Source of the DNA: Gemmatimonadota bacterium
GTDB taxonomy: Bacteria > Gemmatimonadota > Gemmatimonadetes > Gemmatimonadales > GWC2-71-9
Direction of reading: 5' to 3'
Length of the DNA: 64,000 nucleotides
Assembly (NCBI GenBank): GCA_016704275.1
Contig: JADJAK010000008.1
Span: forward strand, 62,001-126,000
A model generated the notes under the pieces. That model worked only from the letters and a program-made list of their open reading frames with translations. It was not told the origin of the DNA and searched no databases. Below, piece after piece: positions 47,601 to 56,672 of this stretch. Positions within the stretch are counted from its first letter, which is position 1. Each line of letters opens with the position of its first letter. Both the position numbers and the translations under genes were made by a program.

Positions 47601-48610
47601 TGGAGACGCCCTTCACTCGAGCGGCCGGCGTCGAGGTCCCGCTCATCTGCGGCCCGATGTATCCCTGCTCCAATCCGGAGCTGGTGGCGGCGGTGTCCGA
47701 CGCCGGCGGGCTCGGCGTGGTGCAGCCGATCGCGCTGACCTACGTGCATGGACATGGCTTCCGCGACGGGCTGCGCCTCATCCGGTCGCTCACGCCGAAG
47801 CCGATCGGCATGAACGCCCTGATCGAGCAGTCATCTGCGCGCTATCGGGTGCAGATGGAGGAGTGGATCGGGATCGCCCTCGAGGAGGGGATCCGCTTCT
47901 TCATCACCTCGCTGGGGAATCCGCGCTGGGTCGTCGAGCGGGTCGCCGCCGTCGGCGGGGTCGTGTATCACGATGTCACCGAACCGAAGTGGGCCGAGAA
48001 GGCCCTCGCGGGGGGCGTGCATGGGCTGATTGCCGTGAACCGACGCGCCGGCGGACACGCGGGTGGGCGCGACGCCGTCACCCTCCTTCGCGAGCTGACG
48101 CCCTTCGGCGTCCCGGTGGTGGCGGCCGGTGGCGTCGGTGAGGCCGATGAATTTCGGGCGATGCTCGACCTCGGCTATGCCGCCGTCCAGTGTGGCACCC
48201 GCTTCATCGCCACCACGGAGTGCCGGACGAGCGACGCCTACAAGGCGGCGATCCTCAAGGCCGGCGAAGATGATATCGTCCTCTCGGAACGCATTACCGG
48301 GGTTCCGGTGGCGATCATCCGGACGCCCCTCGTGGAACGAATGGGGCTCCGGGCGGGTCCCATCGCACGGTGGATGCTCCGGGGCCGGCGCACCCGCCAC
48401 TGGATGCGGACGATCTACGCCCTCCGCTCGCTCTGGCAGCTCAAGCGCAGTTCGCTGGACGCCCACGGCAAGGTGGAGTACTGGCAGGCGGGTCGCTCGG
48501 TCGCCCGGATCACGGCGATCGAACCCGCGGGGGGGGTGGTCCGTCGCTTTGCCGCCGCCCTCGGCCCTCAGACCGGGGGAGACTCTTCCCCAAATCCCAT
48601 TCCGCAATGA
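47600..48610 (+). CDS. Nitronate monooxygenase-like enzyme (II)
   Basis: 336 aa, normal NMO length. FMN-binding TIM barrel with VPLICGPMYPCSNPELVAAV at the start, GIRFFITSLGNPRWV, the glycine/His loop RRAGGHAGGRDA and the phosphate loop GVGEADEFRAMLDLGYAAVQCGTRF. It oxidises nitronates in characterised members; enoyl reductase-like function is an alternative. Coupled by a TGATG to the DUF4442 gene. With enzyme I, the methyltransferase and the hotdog protein it forms a lipid- or detoxification-flavoured cluster. Confidence 0.88.
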   Translation: METPFTRAAGVEVPLICGPMYPCSNPELVAAVSDAGGLGVVQPIALTYVHGHGFRDGLRLIRSLTPKPIGMNALIEQSSARYRVQMEEWIGIALEEGIRFFITSLGNPRWVVERVAAVGGVVYHDVTEPKWAEKALAGGVHGLIAVNRRAGGHAGGRDAVTLLRELTPFGVPVVAAGGVGEADEFRAMLDLGYAAVQCGTRFIATTECRTSDAYKAAILKAGEDDIVLSERITGVPVAIIRTPLVERMGLRAGPIARWMLRGRRTRHWMRTIYALRSLWQLKRSSLDAHGKVEYWQAGRSVARITAIEPAGGVVRRFAAALGPQTGGDSSPNPIPQ

Positions 48611-48674
48611 TCTTTACCGCCAGGCCCATTGGTTCTGCTCACCCCCCTGCATACTCCAGCAAAGGATTGACGGC

Positions 48675-51255
48675 ATGTTCCTGAGGAACGTTCGTCTCGG
48701 CGCGGCGCTCGCACTCCTGCTCGGCGCGGTGACCCCGCTGACCGCGCAGCAGATCGCGGCGATCCGCGGCACGGTTACCCGGTCCGGCGACAATCAACCG
48801 GTCGCGGGCGTGGTCGTCACGCTCAAGGGCACCACGATCGCCACCACCACCAACGGCAACGGCAAGTACGTCTTCCTCCGCGTCCCCGCGGGGAGCCAGA
48901 CGCTCGTCTTCCGCTGGCTCGGCTACGCGCCGGTCGAGAAGACCGTCACGGTGAGCACCGACCAGACCGTCGATGCGGAGCTGGAGCCGAAGGCCGTGGC
49001 CCTCGGCGACCTGACCGTCACCGCGGCCTCGAAGGAGCCGGAGCGGATCGTCGAAGCGCCGGCCGCCGTCTCGAGCATCGAGCCGCGGGTGCTGCAGGCC
49101 ACCGGCGCCACCGGCCAGGCGCCGCTCGCGCTGGCGCAGACCGCCGGCGTCGACATCGTCCAGAGCGGCGTCAACGACTTCAACATCAACGCGCGCGGCT
49201 TCAACTCGTCCCTCAACCGTCGCGTGCTCACGCTGCTCGACGGCCGCGACCTGGCGATCGACTTCCTCGGCTCGCAGGAGTGGAACTCGCTCACCGTGTC
49301 GACCGAAGACATGCGCGGGATGGAGTTGGTCCGCGGCCCGGGTTCGGCACTCTACGGTCCGAACGCCTTCGCCGGCGTGCTCAACATGACCACGCTCTCG
49401 CCGCGGGAAGCGCTCGGCGGCCGAGTCAGCGCGTCGGTCGGCGGGCTCTCCTCGAAGAAGATCGACGGCCGGTACGCGGCGCTCTTCGGCGGCGGCCGCT
49501 ACGGCATCCGCGTCACCGGCGGCTACAGCACCAATGACACCTGGAGCCGGTCGCGCACCAGCATCGACTCCGTCTCCGCAGGTGGCACCGCCGTTCTCCT
49601 TCGCGCTCCGCAACGAATACAAGGAAGCCCGTACCGGTGCCACCGACGTCGTGATCCGGGCGCAGACCCCCGAGATCCGTGCGCTGGCCGGTCAGACCTG
49701 CGACGGTCAGAGCTCCGCCTGCGTGGGGACCGGCACTCGCCGGCCGAAGGGCGACCGTGACCTCATCAAGAGCGCCTACGGCGCCGTGCGCCTGGACCGC
49801 TACTTCGGTTCGAACGTCGTCACCCTTGAGGGTGGGGCGTCGCAGGTCGAGGGCGAAGTGCTGGTGACCGGCATCGGCCGGGCCCAGGTGGGCCTGACCC
49901 GGAAGCCGTTCGTTCGCGCCGCCTACAACAGCGGCCACCTGAACGTCTTCGGCTACATGAACCGCCGCGAGTCGATCGACACGACGTACCTGCTCAACAG
50001 CGGCATCGGCCTGATGGAGACCGGCACCGTCTCGCACATCGAAGCGCAGGGCAACCAGACGTTCCTGGATGGCAAGTTCCGCCTCATCGGCGGCGCGTCG
50101 TACCGGAACTACGCCCTCAATACCTTCGGCACCCTGATGAGCCTCGCCAACGACGACCGCAGCGATGCCGTCAAGTCGGTGTTCGGTCAGGGCGAGCTGC
50201 GTATCGGCGACAAGCTCCGCCTCGTGGGCGCCGCGCGCTACGACGAGGGCGACCTCTTCGAAGGCCAGGTCTCGCCGAAGGGCGCGATCGTCTACACGCC
50301 GAACGAGAACCACGCCTTCCGCTTCACCGTGAACAAGGCGTTCCAGACCGCCAACTACTCGGAGTTCTTCCTCCGCGCCAACGCCGGCGCCCCGGTGAAC
50401 TTCTCGGCCCTCGAGACCGGCCTGCGCGCCAACGCCCAGCTCGGGCCGGCGCTCGCCGGCGTCCCCGTCGGCACGCTGTTCACCAACTCCGCCTCGGTGC
50501 CAGTGCTTGCCCGCGGCAACGCGGCCCTCGACGTCGAGAAGACCACCGGCTATGAGGTGGGCTACAAGGGCGCGCTGAGCGAGAAGGTGTATGTCACGGT
50601 GGATCTCTACCAGAACAACATCACCGGCTTCATCACCGACCTCCTCCCGGGCGTGAACTCGGCGTTCCCGTACTGGACCGCGCCCGCCGCGGTCCCGGGT
50701 GCCGCGGTGCCGGGCCTCATCGGTGCGATCAAGGCGCAGCTGGGTGCGAACCCGGCCACGGCGCTCGCCGCCGCCGGCCTCACCCGCGACGAGAACGGCA
50801 ACACCGCGGTGCTCGTCTCGTACACCAACGCGGGTGACGTCGACCAGAAGGGCCTCGACGTCGGCGTCGGCGTCCAGCTGACCTCCGAGCTGCGGGCCGA
50901 TGCCACCTTCTCGTTCTTCGACTTCACCGTCAACAGCCAGCGCGCCGGCGACCAGCTCCTGCCGAACACGCCGGACCGCAAGGCGACGCTCGGCTTGACC
51001 TACGAAGGGGCACGCAACGGCATCAACGCCTCGCTGTCCTCCCGCTTCGTGGCCTCGTATGACTGGGCCGCCGGCGTCTTCGTCGGCCGCGTCCCGGCGC
51101 AGCAGCAGATCAACGCCACCATCGGCTTCGACACCGGCGAAGGCTACCGGCTGTTCGCCAACGGCGTGAACATCCTCGACCAGCAGCGCTACCAGATGTT
51201 CGGTGGTGCCGTCATCGGCCGCCGCGTCCTGGTGGGGATCAGCACGCTGTTCTAG
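48675..51255 (+). pseudogene. TonB-dependent receptor with carboxypeptidase-regulatory-like domain, frameshifted
   Basis: Frame 1 from ATG 48675: signal peptide (VTPLTAQ), CarboxypepD_reg-like domain (about 25-110; IRGTVTRSGDNQPVAG), plug domain (ARGFNSSLNRRVLTLLDGR, LVRGPGSALYGPNAF). Homology leaves this frame near SRSRTSIDS and resumes in another frame as PFSFALRNEYKEARTG, running as a beta-barrel to a terminal Phe at 51255 (VLVGISTLF). One inserted base between about 49560 and 49600 would explain it. A corrected product of about 860 aa would import an iron chelate, vitamin or sugar. Confidence 0.85.
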
Positions 51256-51270
51256 TCGAACAGCGTAGGT

Positions 51271-51366
51271 AACGAGAAGCGAGAAGCGAGAAGCGTGGTC
51301 TGGCGGGGAGATCTCCCTCACTGGGCCACGCTTCTGGCCGTTCGCTTTTCGCCGTTCCTGTTCGCG
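51271..51366. repeat. Heptamer array (GCGAGAA) hairpin followed by GTTCGCC units
   Basis: Three and a half units (51273-51295) precede a 10-bp stem (51289-51298 with 51326-51335). The centre (tctggcgggg...ccctcactgggc) is almost the reverse complement of that at 24537-24562, so both are copies of one element in opposite orientation. A second array of ccgttcg/ttcgccg units follows (51337-51366). Confidence 0.85.
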
Positions 51367-51373
51367 ATTATCC

Positions 51374-52182
51374 TTGGCCCCCCGTGCCCACCCCATCCTC
51401 CTCCCGCTGCCCGTCGCCTTCCCCGACGCCCACGAGCCGCCTACGCTCTGGAGCTTCGAGGAGGTGACCGGGCCAGGCGACGCGGTGCGCGACATCATGG
51501 TCGCCCTGCCACCCGGCTACGACCAGCACCCGCGCACCCGCTATCCCGTCGTCTACCTGCAGGACGGCCAGAACTGCTTCGACCCGATGACCTCCTACGC
51601 CGGGCACTGGAGTCTCCTCGAGACGATGGCCGCGCACCCCAGGCATCCCGTCATCCTCGTCGGCACTCCCAACCTCGGCCACGGCCGGCTGCGCGAGTAC
51701 TCCCCCTTCGATGACGTGATCCACGGCGTCGGCGAGGGACAGCCTACCTCCGCTACGTCGCGCGCACCGTGAAGCCGCTGATCGACCGCTCCTTCCGCAC
51801 CCGCCCCGAGCGCGCCTCCACCGGCATCGGCGGCTCCTCGATGGGTGGCCTCCTCGCCCTCTACGCGATGATCCAGGAAGCCGGCACCTTCGGCGCCGCC
51901 TGGGTCCTCTCCCCCGCGCTCTGGTATGCCGGCGGCGCGATCTACGACTGGATCGCGACGCAGCCCGGTCCCGTCGGCCAGCTCTGGCTCGACACCGGCG
52001 TGAAGGAAGGCGACGACCAGCTCGACGAAGTCCGCCAGATGCGCGACCTCCTCGTCACCCGCGGCTGGAAACTGAATCAGGGGCTGCACTACCTCGAAGA
52101 TCCCGACGGCGACCACGACGAGGCGTCGTGGGGCCGGAGGGTCGATGAGCAGTGGACGAGATTGGTGGGGATGCTGAAATAG
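51374..52182 (+). pseudogene. Esterase (PF00756-type alpha/beta hydrolase) with frameshift
   Basis: The first frame (TTG 51374 or a nearby codon) has TLWSFEEVTGPGDAVRDIMVA-like and YPVVYLQDGQNCFDP segments typical of esterase D/enterochelin-esterase-like enzymes, then runs out at DVIHGVGEGQPTSAT. The continuation AYLRYVARTVKPLIDRSF, with nucleophile motif GGSSMGG and the end GDHDEASWGRRVDEQW, is in a second frame. One missing base near 51735-51745 restores a 268-aa protein. The start is uncertain. Confidence 0.78.
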
Positions 52183-52327
52183 GTCGTAGGTCCTAAGTCG
52201 TAGGTCGTAAGTCGTGTATGGCGTCATCCCGAACAACGTGAGGGATCTGCGTGGTGGCTGCCACGCAGGTCCCTCGCGTCGCTCGGGATGACTTACGACC
52301 TACGACTTACGACTTACGACTTACGAC
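52181..52327. repeat. Large inverted heptamer element with 32-bp inner hairpin
   Basis: Outer arms: five units of aggtcgt/aagtcgt (52181-52215) and inverted ttacgac/ctacgac units (52290-52327). Inner hairpin: 52223-52254 pairs with 52261-52292 (28 of 32 identical after reverse complement, two of the remaining pairs G-U) around a 6-base loop. It spans the whole gap between the convergent esterase and RND genes and includes the RND TAA stop. Confidence 0.9.
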
Positions 52328-55300
52328 TCCTTCACCGGCACCACAAACTCCCCCGTCTTCGCGCGCCACTCCGACGCCCCCACGAAGTACCGTCCTGCAA
52401 AATTCGCGAAGCGGGTCCGCATCCCGTCGATGATCTCGTAGAACGTCGGGATCACCAGCAGCGTGAGGATCGTCGAGGTGATCGTGCCGCCGATGACGGC
52501 GCGGCCGAGCGGGGCGCGGAAGTCGGCGCCTTCGCCGAGGCCGAGCGCTACCGGGATCATCCCGGCGATCAGCGCGAAGGTGGTCATCAGGATCGGCCGG
52601 AGCCGGATCCGCCCCGCCTCGATCAGCGCCTCGCGCAGCGGGAGCCCCTTCTTCTCGCGCGCCCACTTCGCGAAGTCGATCAGCAGGATGGCGTTCTTCG
52701 CCACGATCCCCATCAGCAGGATCACCCCGATCAGCGACATGATGTTGATCGTGTCGCCGGTCAGGATCAGCGTCACCACGACGCCGATCAGCGAGAGCGG
52801 CAGCGAGACCAGGATGGCGATCGGATCGAGGAACGAGCCGAACTGCACCACCAGGATCAGGTACATCATCAGCACCGCGATGCCGAGCGCCGTGAAGACG
52901 TTGCGGAACACCTCGGCCTGGTCGCGCCCCTGCCCGCCCTCGATGATGCCGTACCCCGGCGGGAAGCCGAGCTTGTCGAGCTTGGCCCGGATGTCGACCG
53001 AGACCTCGGTCAACGCGCGGCCGTCGGTGTTGGCACCGAGGGTGATCACCTTGTTGCGGTCGAGGTGGTCGATCTGCCCCGGCGCGATCTCGCTCCGCAC
53101 CGTGGCGATCTGGCCGAGCGGCACCGTACTCGTGGTGCCATTGGCGCCACGGACGGTGATCGGCAGCTGCGCCAGGTCCGCCGAGCGCGACCGCGCATCC
53201 GGCGCGAGCCGGATCCGGACGTCGCGCGTCTCGCCGGTCGGGTCGACCCAGTCGCCCGCATCGATGCCGGCGAACGACGGCCGCAGCGCCTGCGCCACCT
53301 GCGCCACCGAGAGCCCGAGCGAGCCGGCCAGCCCGCGGTTGAGGTCGACGGTCTCCTCTTCGCGGGTACCGCGCACCGACAACCCGACGTCCACGGCACC
53401 CTTCACCGTCTGCGCCGCGGCCCCGGCCCGCTCGGCCAGCTGCGTCAGCACCGCCGCGTCCGGCCCCTGCAGTTCGAACTGGATCTCCTTCATCGCGCCG
53501 GCAAAGCCGGAGGAATAGACCGAGACGTTCACGCCGCCGACCTGCTGGAACTCCTTCCGCAGCATCGTGGCGATGTCGGCCTGCGACGTCTTCCGCTCCG
53601 CCTTGGGCGTCAGCTTGACGTACACCTGCGCCTGGTCGACGCCGGGCGTCCGCATCGGCAGCGGATTCCCCGCCGTGATGTAGGTGTAGGCCACCTCGGG
53701 GTGCGCGCGCGCGATCTTCGCCACCGCCTCGGCGCGCTCCATCGTGTAGGCCAGGTTGGCGCTCGGCGGCGACTCGACGATCGCCTCGAACTCCGACCGG
53801 TCGGCCACCGGCACGAAGCCGAAGCCGCCGATCGTCCCCTGGAGCACCAAGGCCCCGACGAACGAGAGGAGCGCCAGGAACACCATCGACTTGCGATGGT
53901 CGAGCGCCCAGCCGACGACGCTCGTGTACCCCTCGGTCATCCGGTCGAACCAGCGATTGAACTTGTCGAGCGTCCGGGTGATGACGCCCTTCTCGTGCTC
54001 TTCCTTGTGCGGATCGGCCCAGTAGGCCGAGAGCATCGGGTCGAGCGAGAAGGAGACGAACAGCGACACCAGCACGGCGCAGGCAATCGTCAGCGCGAAC
54101 GGCTTGAACCACTGCCCCGCCTGCCCCGACATGAAGGCGATCGGCACGAACACCGCGACGATCGAGAAGGTCGTCGCCGCCACCGCCAGCCCGATCTCGG
54201 CCGTCCCCTCGTGGGAGGCCGTCATGTGGTCCTTCCCCATCTCGATGTGGCGCACGATGTTCTCGCGCACCACGATGGCGTCGTCGATCAGGATGCCGAT
54301 CGCCAGCGAGAGGCCGAGCAGCGACATCGTGTTGAGCGTGAAGCCGAACGCCCATACCGCGATGAACGACGCGAGCACCGAGACCGGCAGCGCCAGGCCG
54401 GTGATCACCGTCGAGCGCCACGAGTTCAGGAAGAGGAAGACCACCAGCACCGTCAGCACGGCGCCTTCGATGAGCGCCGACTGCACGTTCGCCACCGCGC
54501 GCTCGACCCGGAAACCCTGGTCACGGACGATGCTCACCTTCGCGTCGCCGGGCAGCGTGCCCTCGAGGCGCGCCAACTCCTCCTTGAGCGAGGCCACCAC
54601 CGCGGTGGTCGAATAGCCCTTCGCCTTCTTGACCTCGATGCCGACCGCCGGCTTGCCGCTGAAGTTCGCGGCGGTCCGCTGCTCCTCGTTCCCCTCGAAC
54701 ACGTCGGCCACGTCACCGAGCCGCACCAGCGTCCCGTTGCGGCTGGTGATCACCAGCTGCCGGAACGCCTCGGCATCGGCCAGGCGTCCCTTGAGCCGGA
54801 TCGAGCGCTCCTCGAGTGCACCATTGAGGCGGCCGACTGGCGCCGCGAGGTTCTGCTGCCCCACCGCCGCGACGATCGCGTCGACGCCGACTCCGGCGGC
54901 CTGCATCGCGGCCGGCTTGATCTGCACCGTCATCTCCGGATACGACCCGCCGACCACCGTGACCTCGGCCACACCCGGCACCGAGCGCAGCGCCCGCACC
55001 ACGGTCGGGTCGGCCACGCGCGTCAGGGCCTCCGGCGACATCGTCGCCGACGCCAGGCTCAACGACAGCAGCGACTGCTGCGCCGGATCGAACCGAGTGA
55101 TGATCGGCTCCTTCATTTCGGTCGGCAGCTCGTCGCGGATCGCCGCGATCGCGTCGCGCACGTCCTGTGACGCCTCCGCCACCGGCTTCGAGAACTCGAA
55201 GAAGACCGTGAACTGCGCCAGCCCGTCCACCGCGTTGACCTTGGTCTTGGTGCGGTCGACGCCGGCGATGGCGAGCACGGCCTCTTCGATCGGCTCGACG

Positions 55301-55488
55301 ATCTCGCGCTCGACGATGTCCGGCGAGGCGCCCGGATAGACGATGCTCACCGCGACGATCGGCTGCTGGATGTCGGGGAACTCGTCGGTCTGCAGGTTGA
55401 ACAGCGCCGCGACACCGAACGCCACCAGCGCCAGCATCGAGACGATGGTGATCATCGGGCGCTTGATGGCGAAATCAGAGATCCACAT
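52321..55488 (-). CDS. RND efflux transporter inner-membrane pump (HAE1-like)
   Basis: 1055 aa. Starts MWISDFAIKRPMITIVSMLALVAFG; the first periplasmic loop has PGASPDIVEREIVEPIEEAV. TM4 carries the proton-relay aspartates (GILIDDAIVVRENIVR), and the last TM block has GIVAKNAILLIDFAKWA. Length and motifs match hydrophobe/amphiphile efflux pumps more than metal pumps. Third and last structural gene of tetR-tolC-mfp-rnd. The stop codon lies within the heptamer element at 52181-52327. Confidence 0.95.
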   Translation of the reverse strand: MWISDFAIKRPMITIVSMLALVAFGVAALFNLQTDEFPDIQQPIVAVSIVYPGASPDIVEREIVEPIEEAVLAIAGVDRTKTKVNAVDGLAQFTVFFEFSKPVAEASQDVRDAIAAIRDELPTEMKEPIITRFDPAQQSLLSLSLASATMSPEALTRVADPTVVRALRSVPGVAEVTVVGGSYPEMTVQIKPAAMQAAGVGVDAIVAAVGQQNLAAPVGRLNGALEERSIRLKGRLADAEAFRQLVITSRNGTLVRLGDVADVFEGNEEQRTAANFSGKPAVGIEVKKAKGYSTTAVVASLKEELARLEGTLPGDAKVSIVRDQGFRVERAVANVQSALIEGAVLTVLVVFLFLNSWRSTVITGLALPVSVLASFIAVWAFGFTLNTMSLLGLSLAIGILIDDAIVVRENIVRHIEMGKDHMTASHEGTAEIGLAVAATTFSIVAVFVPIAFMSGQAGQWFKPFALTIACAVLVSLFVSFSLDPMLSAYWADPHKEEHEKGVITRTLDKFNRWFDRMTEGYTSVVGWALDHRKSMVFLALLSFVGALVLQGTIGGFGFVPVADRSEFEAIVESPPSANLAYTMERAEAVAKIARAHPEVAYTYITAGNPLPMRTPGVDQAQVYVKLTPKAERKTSQADIATMLRKEFQQVGGVNVSVYSSGFAGAMKEIQFELQGPDAAVLTQLAERAGAAAQTVKGAVDVGLSVRGTREEETVDLNRGLAGSLGLSVAQVAQALRPSFAGIDAGDWVDPTGETRDVRIRLAPDARSRSADLAQLPITVRGANGTTSTVPLGQIATVRSEIAPGQIDHLDRNKVITLGANTDGRALTEVSVDIRAKLDKLGFPPGYGIIEGGQGRDQAEVFRNVFTALGIAVLMMYLILVVQFGSFLDPIAILVSLPLSLIGVVVTLILTGDTINIMSLIGVILLMGIVAKNAILLIDFAKWAREKKGLPLREALIEAGRIRLRPILMTTFALIAGMIPVALGLGEGADFRAPLGRAVIGGTITSTILTLLVIPTFYEIIDGMRTRFANFAGRYFVGASEWRAKTGEFVVPVKES

Positions 55489-55503
55489 GGCGTCGCGCTC
55501 CGA

Positions 55504-56622
55504 TCAGCCGTCGGCGCGCGTGATGCGCACCGACGAGCCGGTTGGGGTGCCGATCGCGCCGCCGAGGAGCACCGTGTCGCCACGCGCCACGCCGGTCACG
55601 ACGACCCGCTCGCGCAGCGCATCGCGCAAGCCGACCGTGACCGGCACCAGCTCGACCTTGCCGCCCTTCAGCCGCTTCACCGACGGCGTCGTCGCGCGCG
55701 GATCGAGCGCCGAGATCGGCACCGCGAGGGCGCGCGTCGCCTCGACCGTCACCCGCCCTTCGGCGAAGAGACCGCTGGCGAGTGCCTGATTGCGATTCGG
55801 CACCACGATGTAGATCCGCACCTGGCGCGTGGTGGCATCGACGGTCGGATTGATCCGCGCCACCGTTCCCGTCACCACCTTCGTGCTCATCCCGTTGAGC
55901 GTGAACTCGACCTGGGCGCCGCGCTTGATCGCGCCGAGGTGCTCCGCCGGGACCGAGGCCTCGAGGGTGAGCTCGGTCGGGTCGACCACCGTCGCCAGCA
56001 GCGTCGCGCCACCGGCCCCGCCCTGCACCACGTCGCCCGTGCTCACCGGCAGTTCACTGATGACGCCGGCGAACGGCGCGCGCACCGTGCCGTCACGCAG
56101 CAGCTTCTCGGCCGAGGCGAGCCGCGACGTTGCGTCGGCCACCGCAGCCGCTGCGGACTGCGCCTGCGCTCGGGCACCTTCCTCGTCCCGATCGGCAATC
56201 GCGCCGGCCTTCAGGAGCGTGGCGGCCCGTTCGGCATTGCGCGTCGCGAGCTGCGCCTGCACCTGGGCACTTCGGAGCGCCGAGCGCGCCGAGCGCGCCT
56301 GCTCCGCCGCGACCGTGGTGTCGATCAGCGCGATCGCCTGACCGGCGCTCACCGCCTGCCCTTCCTTGACGTAGAGTGCGAGCACGGTGCCGCTCATCTG
56401 GGAGCGGACCTGCGCGGTGCGCTCGGCGGTCAGCGTGCCGGAGAGGGCGGGGCCGCTCTCGACCTCGAGCGAATCCACCATCGCCACTTGGTCCGCCGCC
56501 ACCTGCACCGGCGGTTCAGGTGCGGCCTCTTCGGCCGCGGGCTTGCTGCAAGCCGCCGTGGCGAGCACGACGAGTGGGGCGAGGCGCACAAAGCGCCGCA
56601 GAAGGGACTGGGGGGTCGGCAT
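55504..56622 (-). CDS. RND efflux periplasmic adaptor lipoprotein
   Basis: About 372 aa from ATG 56622, which gives a clean lipoprotein signal (LAPLVVLATAAC). Upstream ATGs at 56643 and 56673 are in frame, the latter overlapping the tolC stop. Lipoyl halves (GTVLALYVKEGQAVSAGQAI; VRAPFAGVISELPVSTGDVV) flank a coiled-coil hairpin; beta-barrel and membrane-proximal domains follow (NPTVDATTRQVRIYIVVPN). Works with the pump 16 bases downstream and the TolC gene upstream. Confidence 0.93.
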   Translation of the reverse strand: MPTPQSLLRRFVRLAPLVVLATAACSKPAAEEAAPEPPVQVAADQVAMVDSLEVESGPALSGTLTAERTAQVRSQMSGTVLALYVKEGQAVSAGQAIALIDTTVAAEQARSARSALRSAQVQAQLATRNAERAATLLKAGAIADRDEEGARAQAQSAAAAVADATSRLASAEKLLRDGTVRAPFAGVISELPVSTGDVVQGGAGGATLLATVVDPTELTLEASVPAEHLGAIKRGAQVEFTLNGMSTKVVTGTVARINPTVDATTRQVRIYIVVPNRNQALASGLFAEGRVTVEATRALAVPISALDPRATTPSVKRLKGGKVELVPVTVGLRDALRERVVVTGVARGDTVLLGGAIGTPTGSSVRITRADG

Positions 56623-56672
56623 GGTCGTCTCAACGCCCGTCATCGCGGGCCGTGGGGTCAGGAAGGAACGCA

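Noticed and set aside
52288..55170. A 960-codon plus-strand open frame opposite the second RND pump gene
   Set aside because: It is antisense to a complete RND gene, is dominated by Arg/His/Asp/Gln composition typical of the shadow frame of GC-rich genes, has no recognisable domain and starts in repeat DNA.
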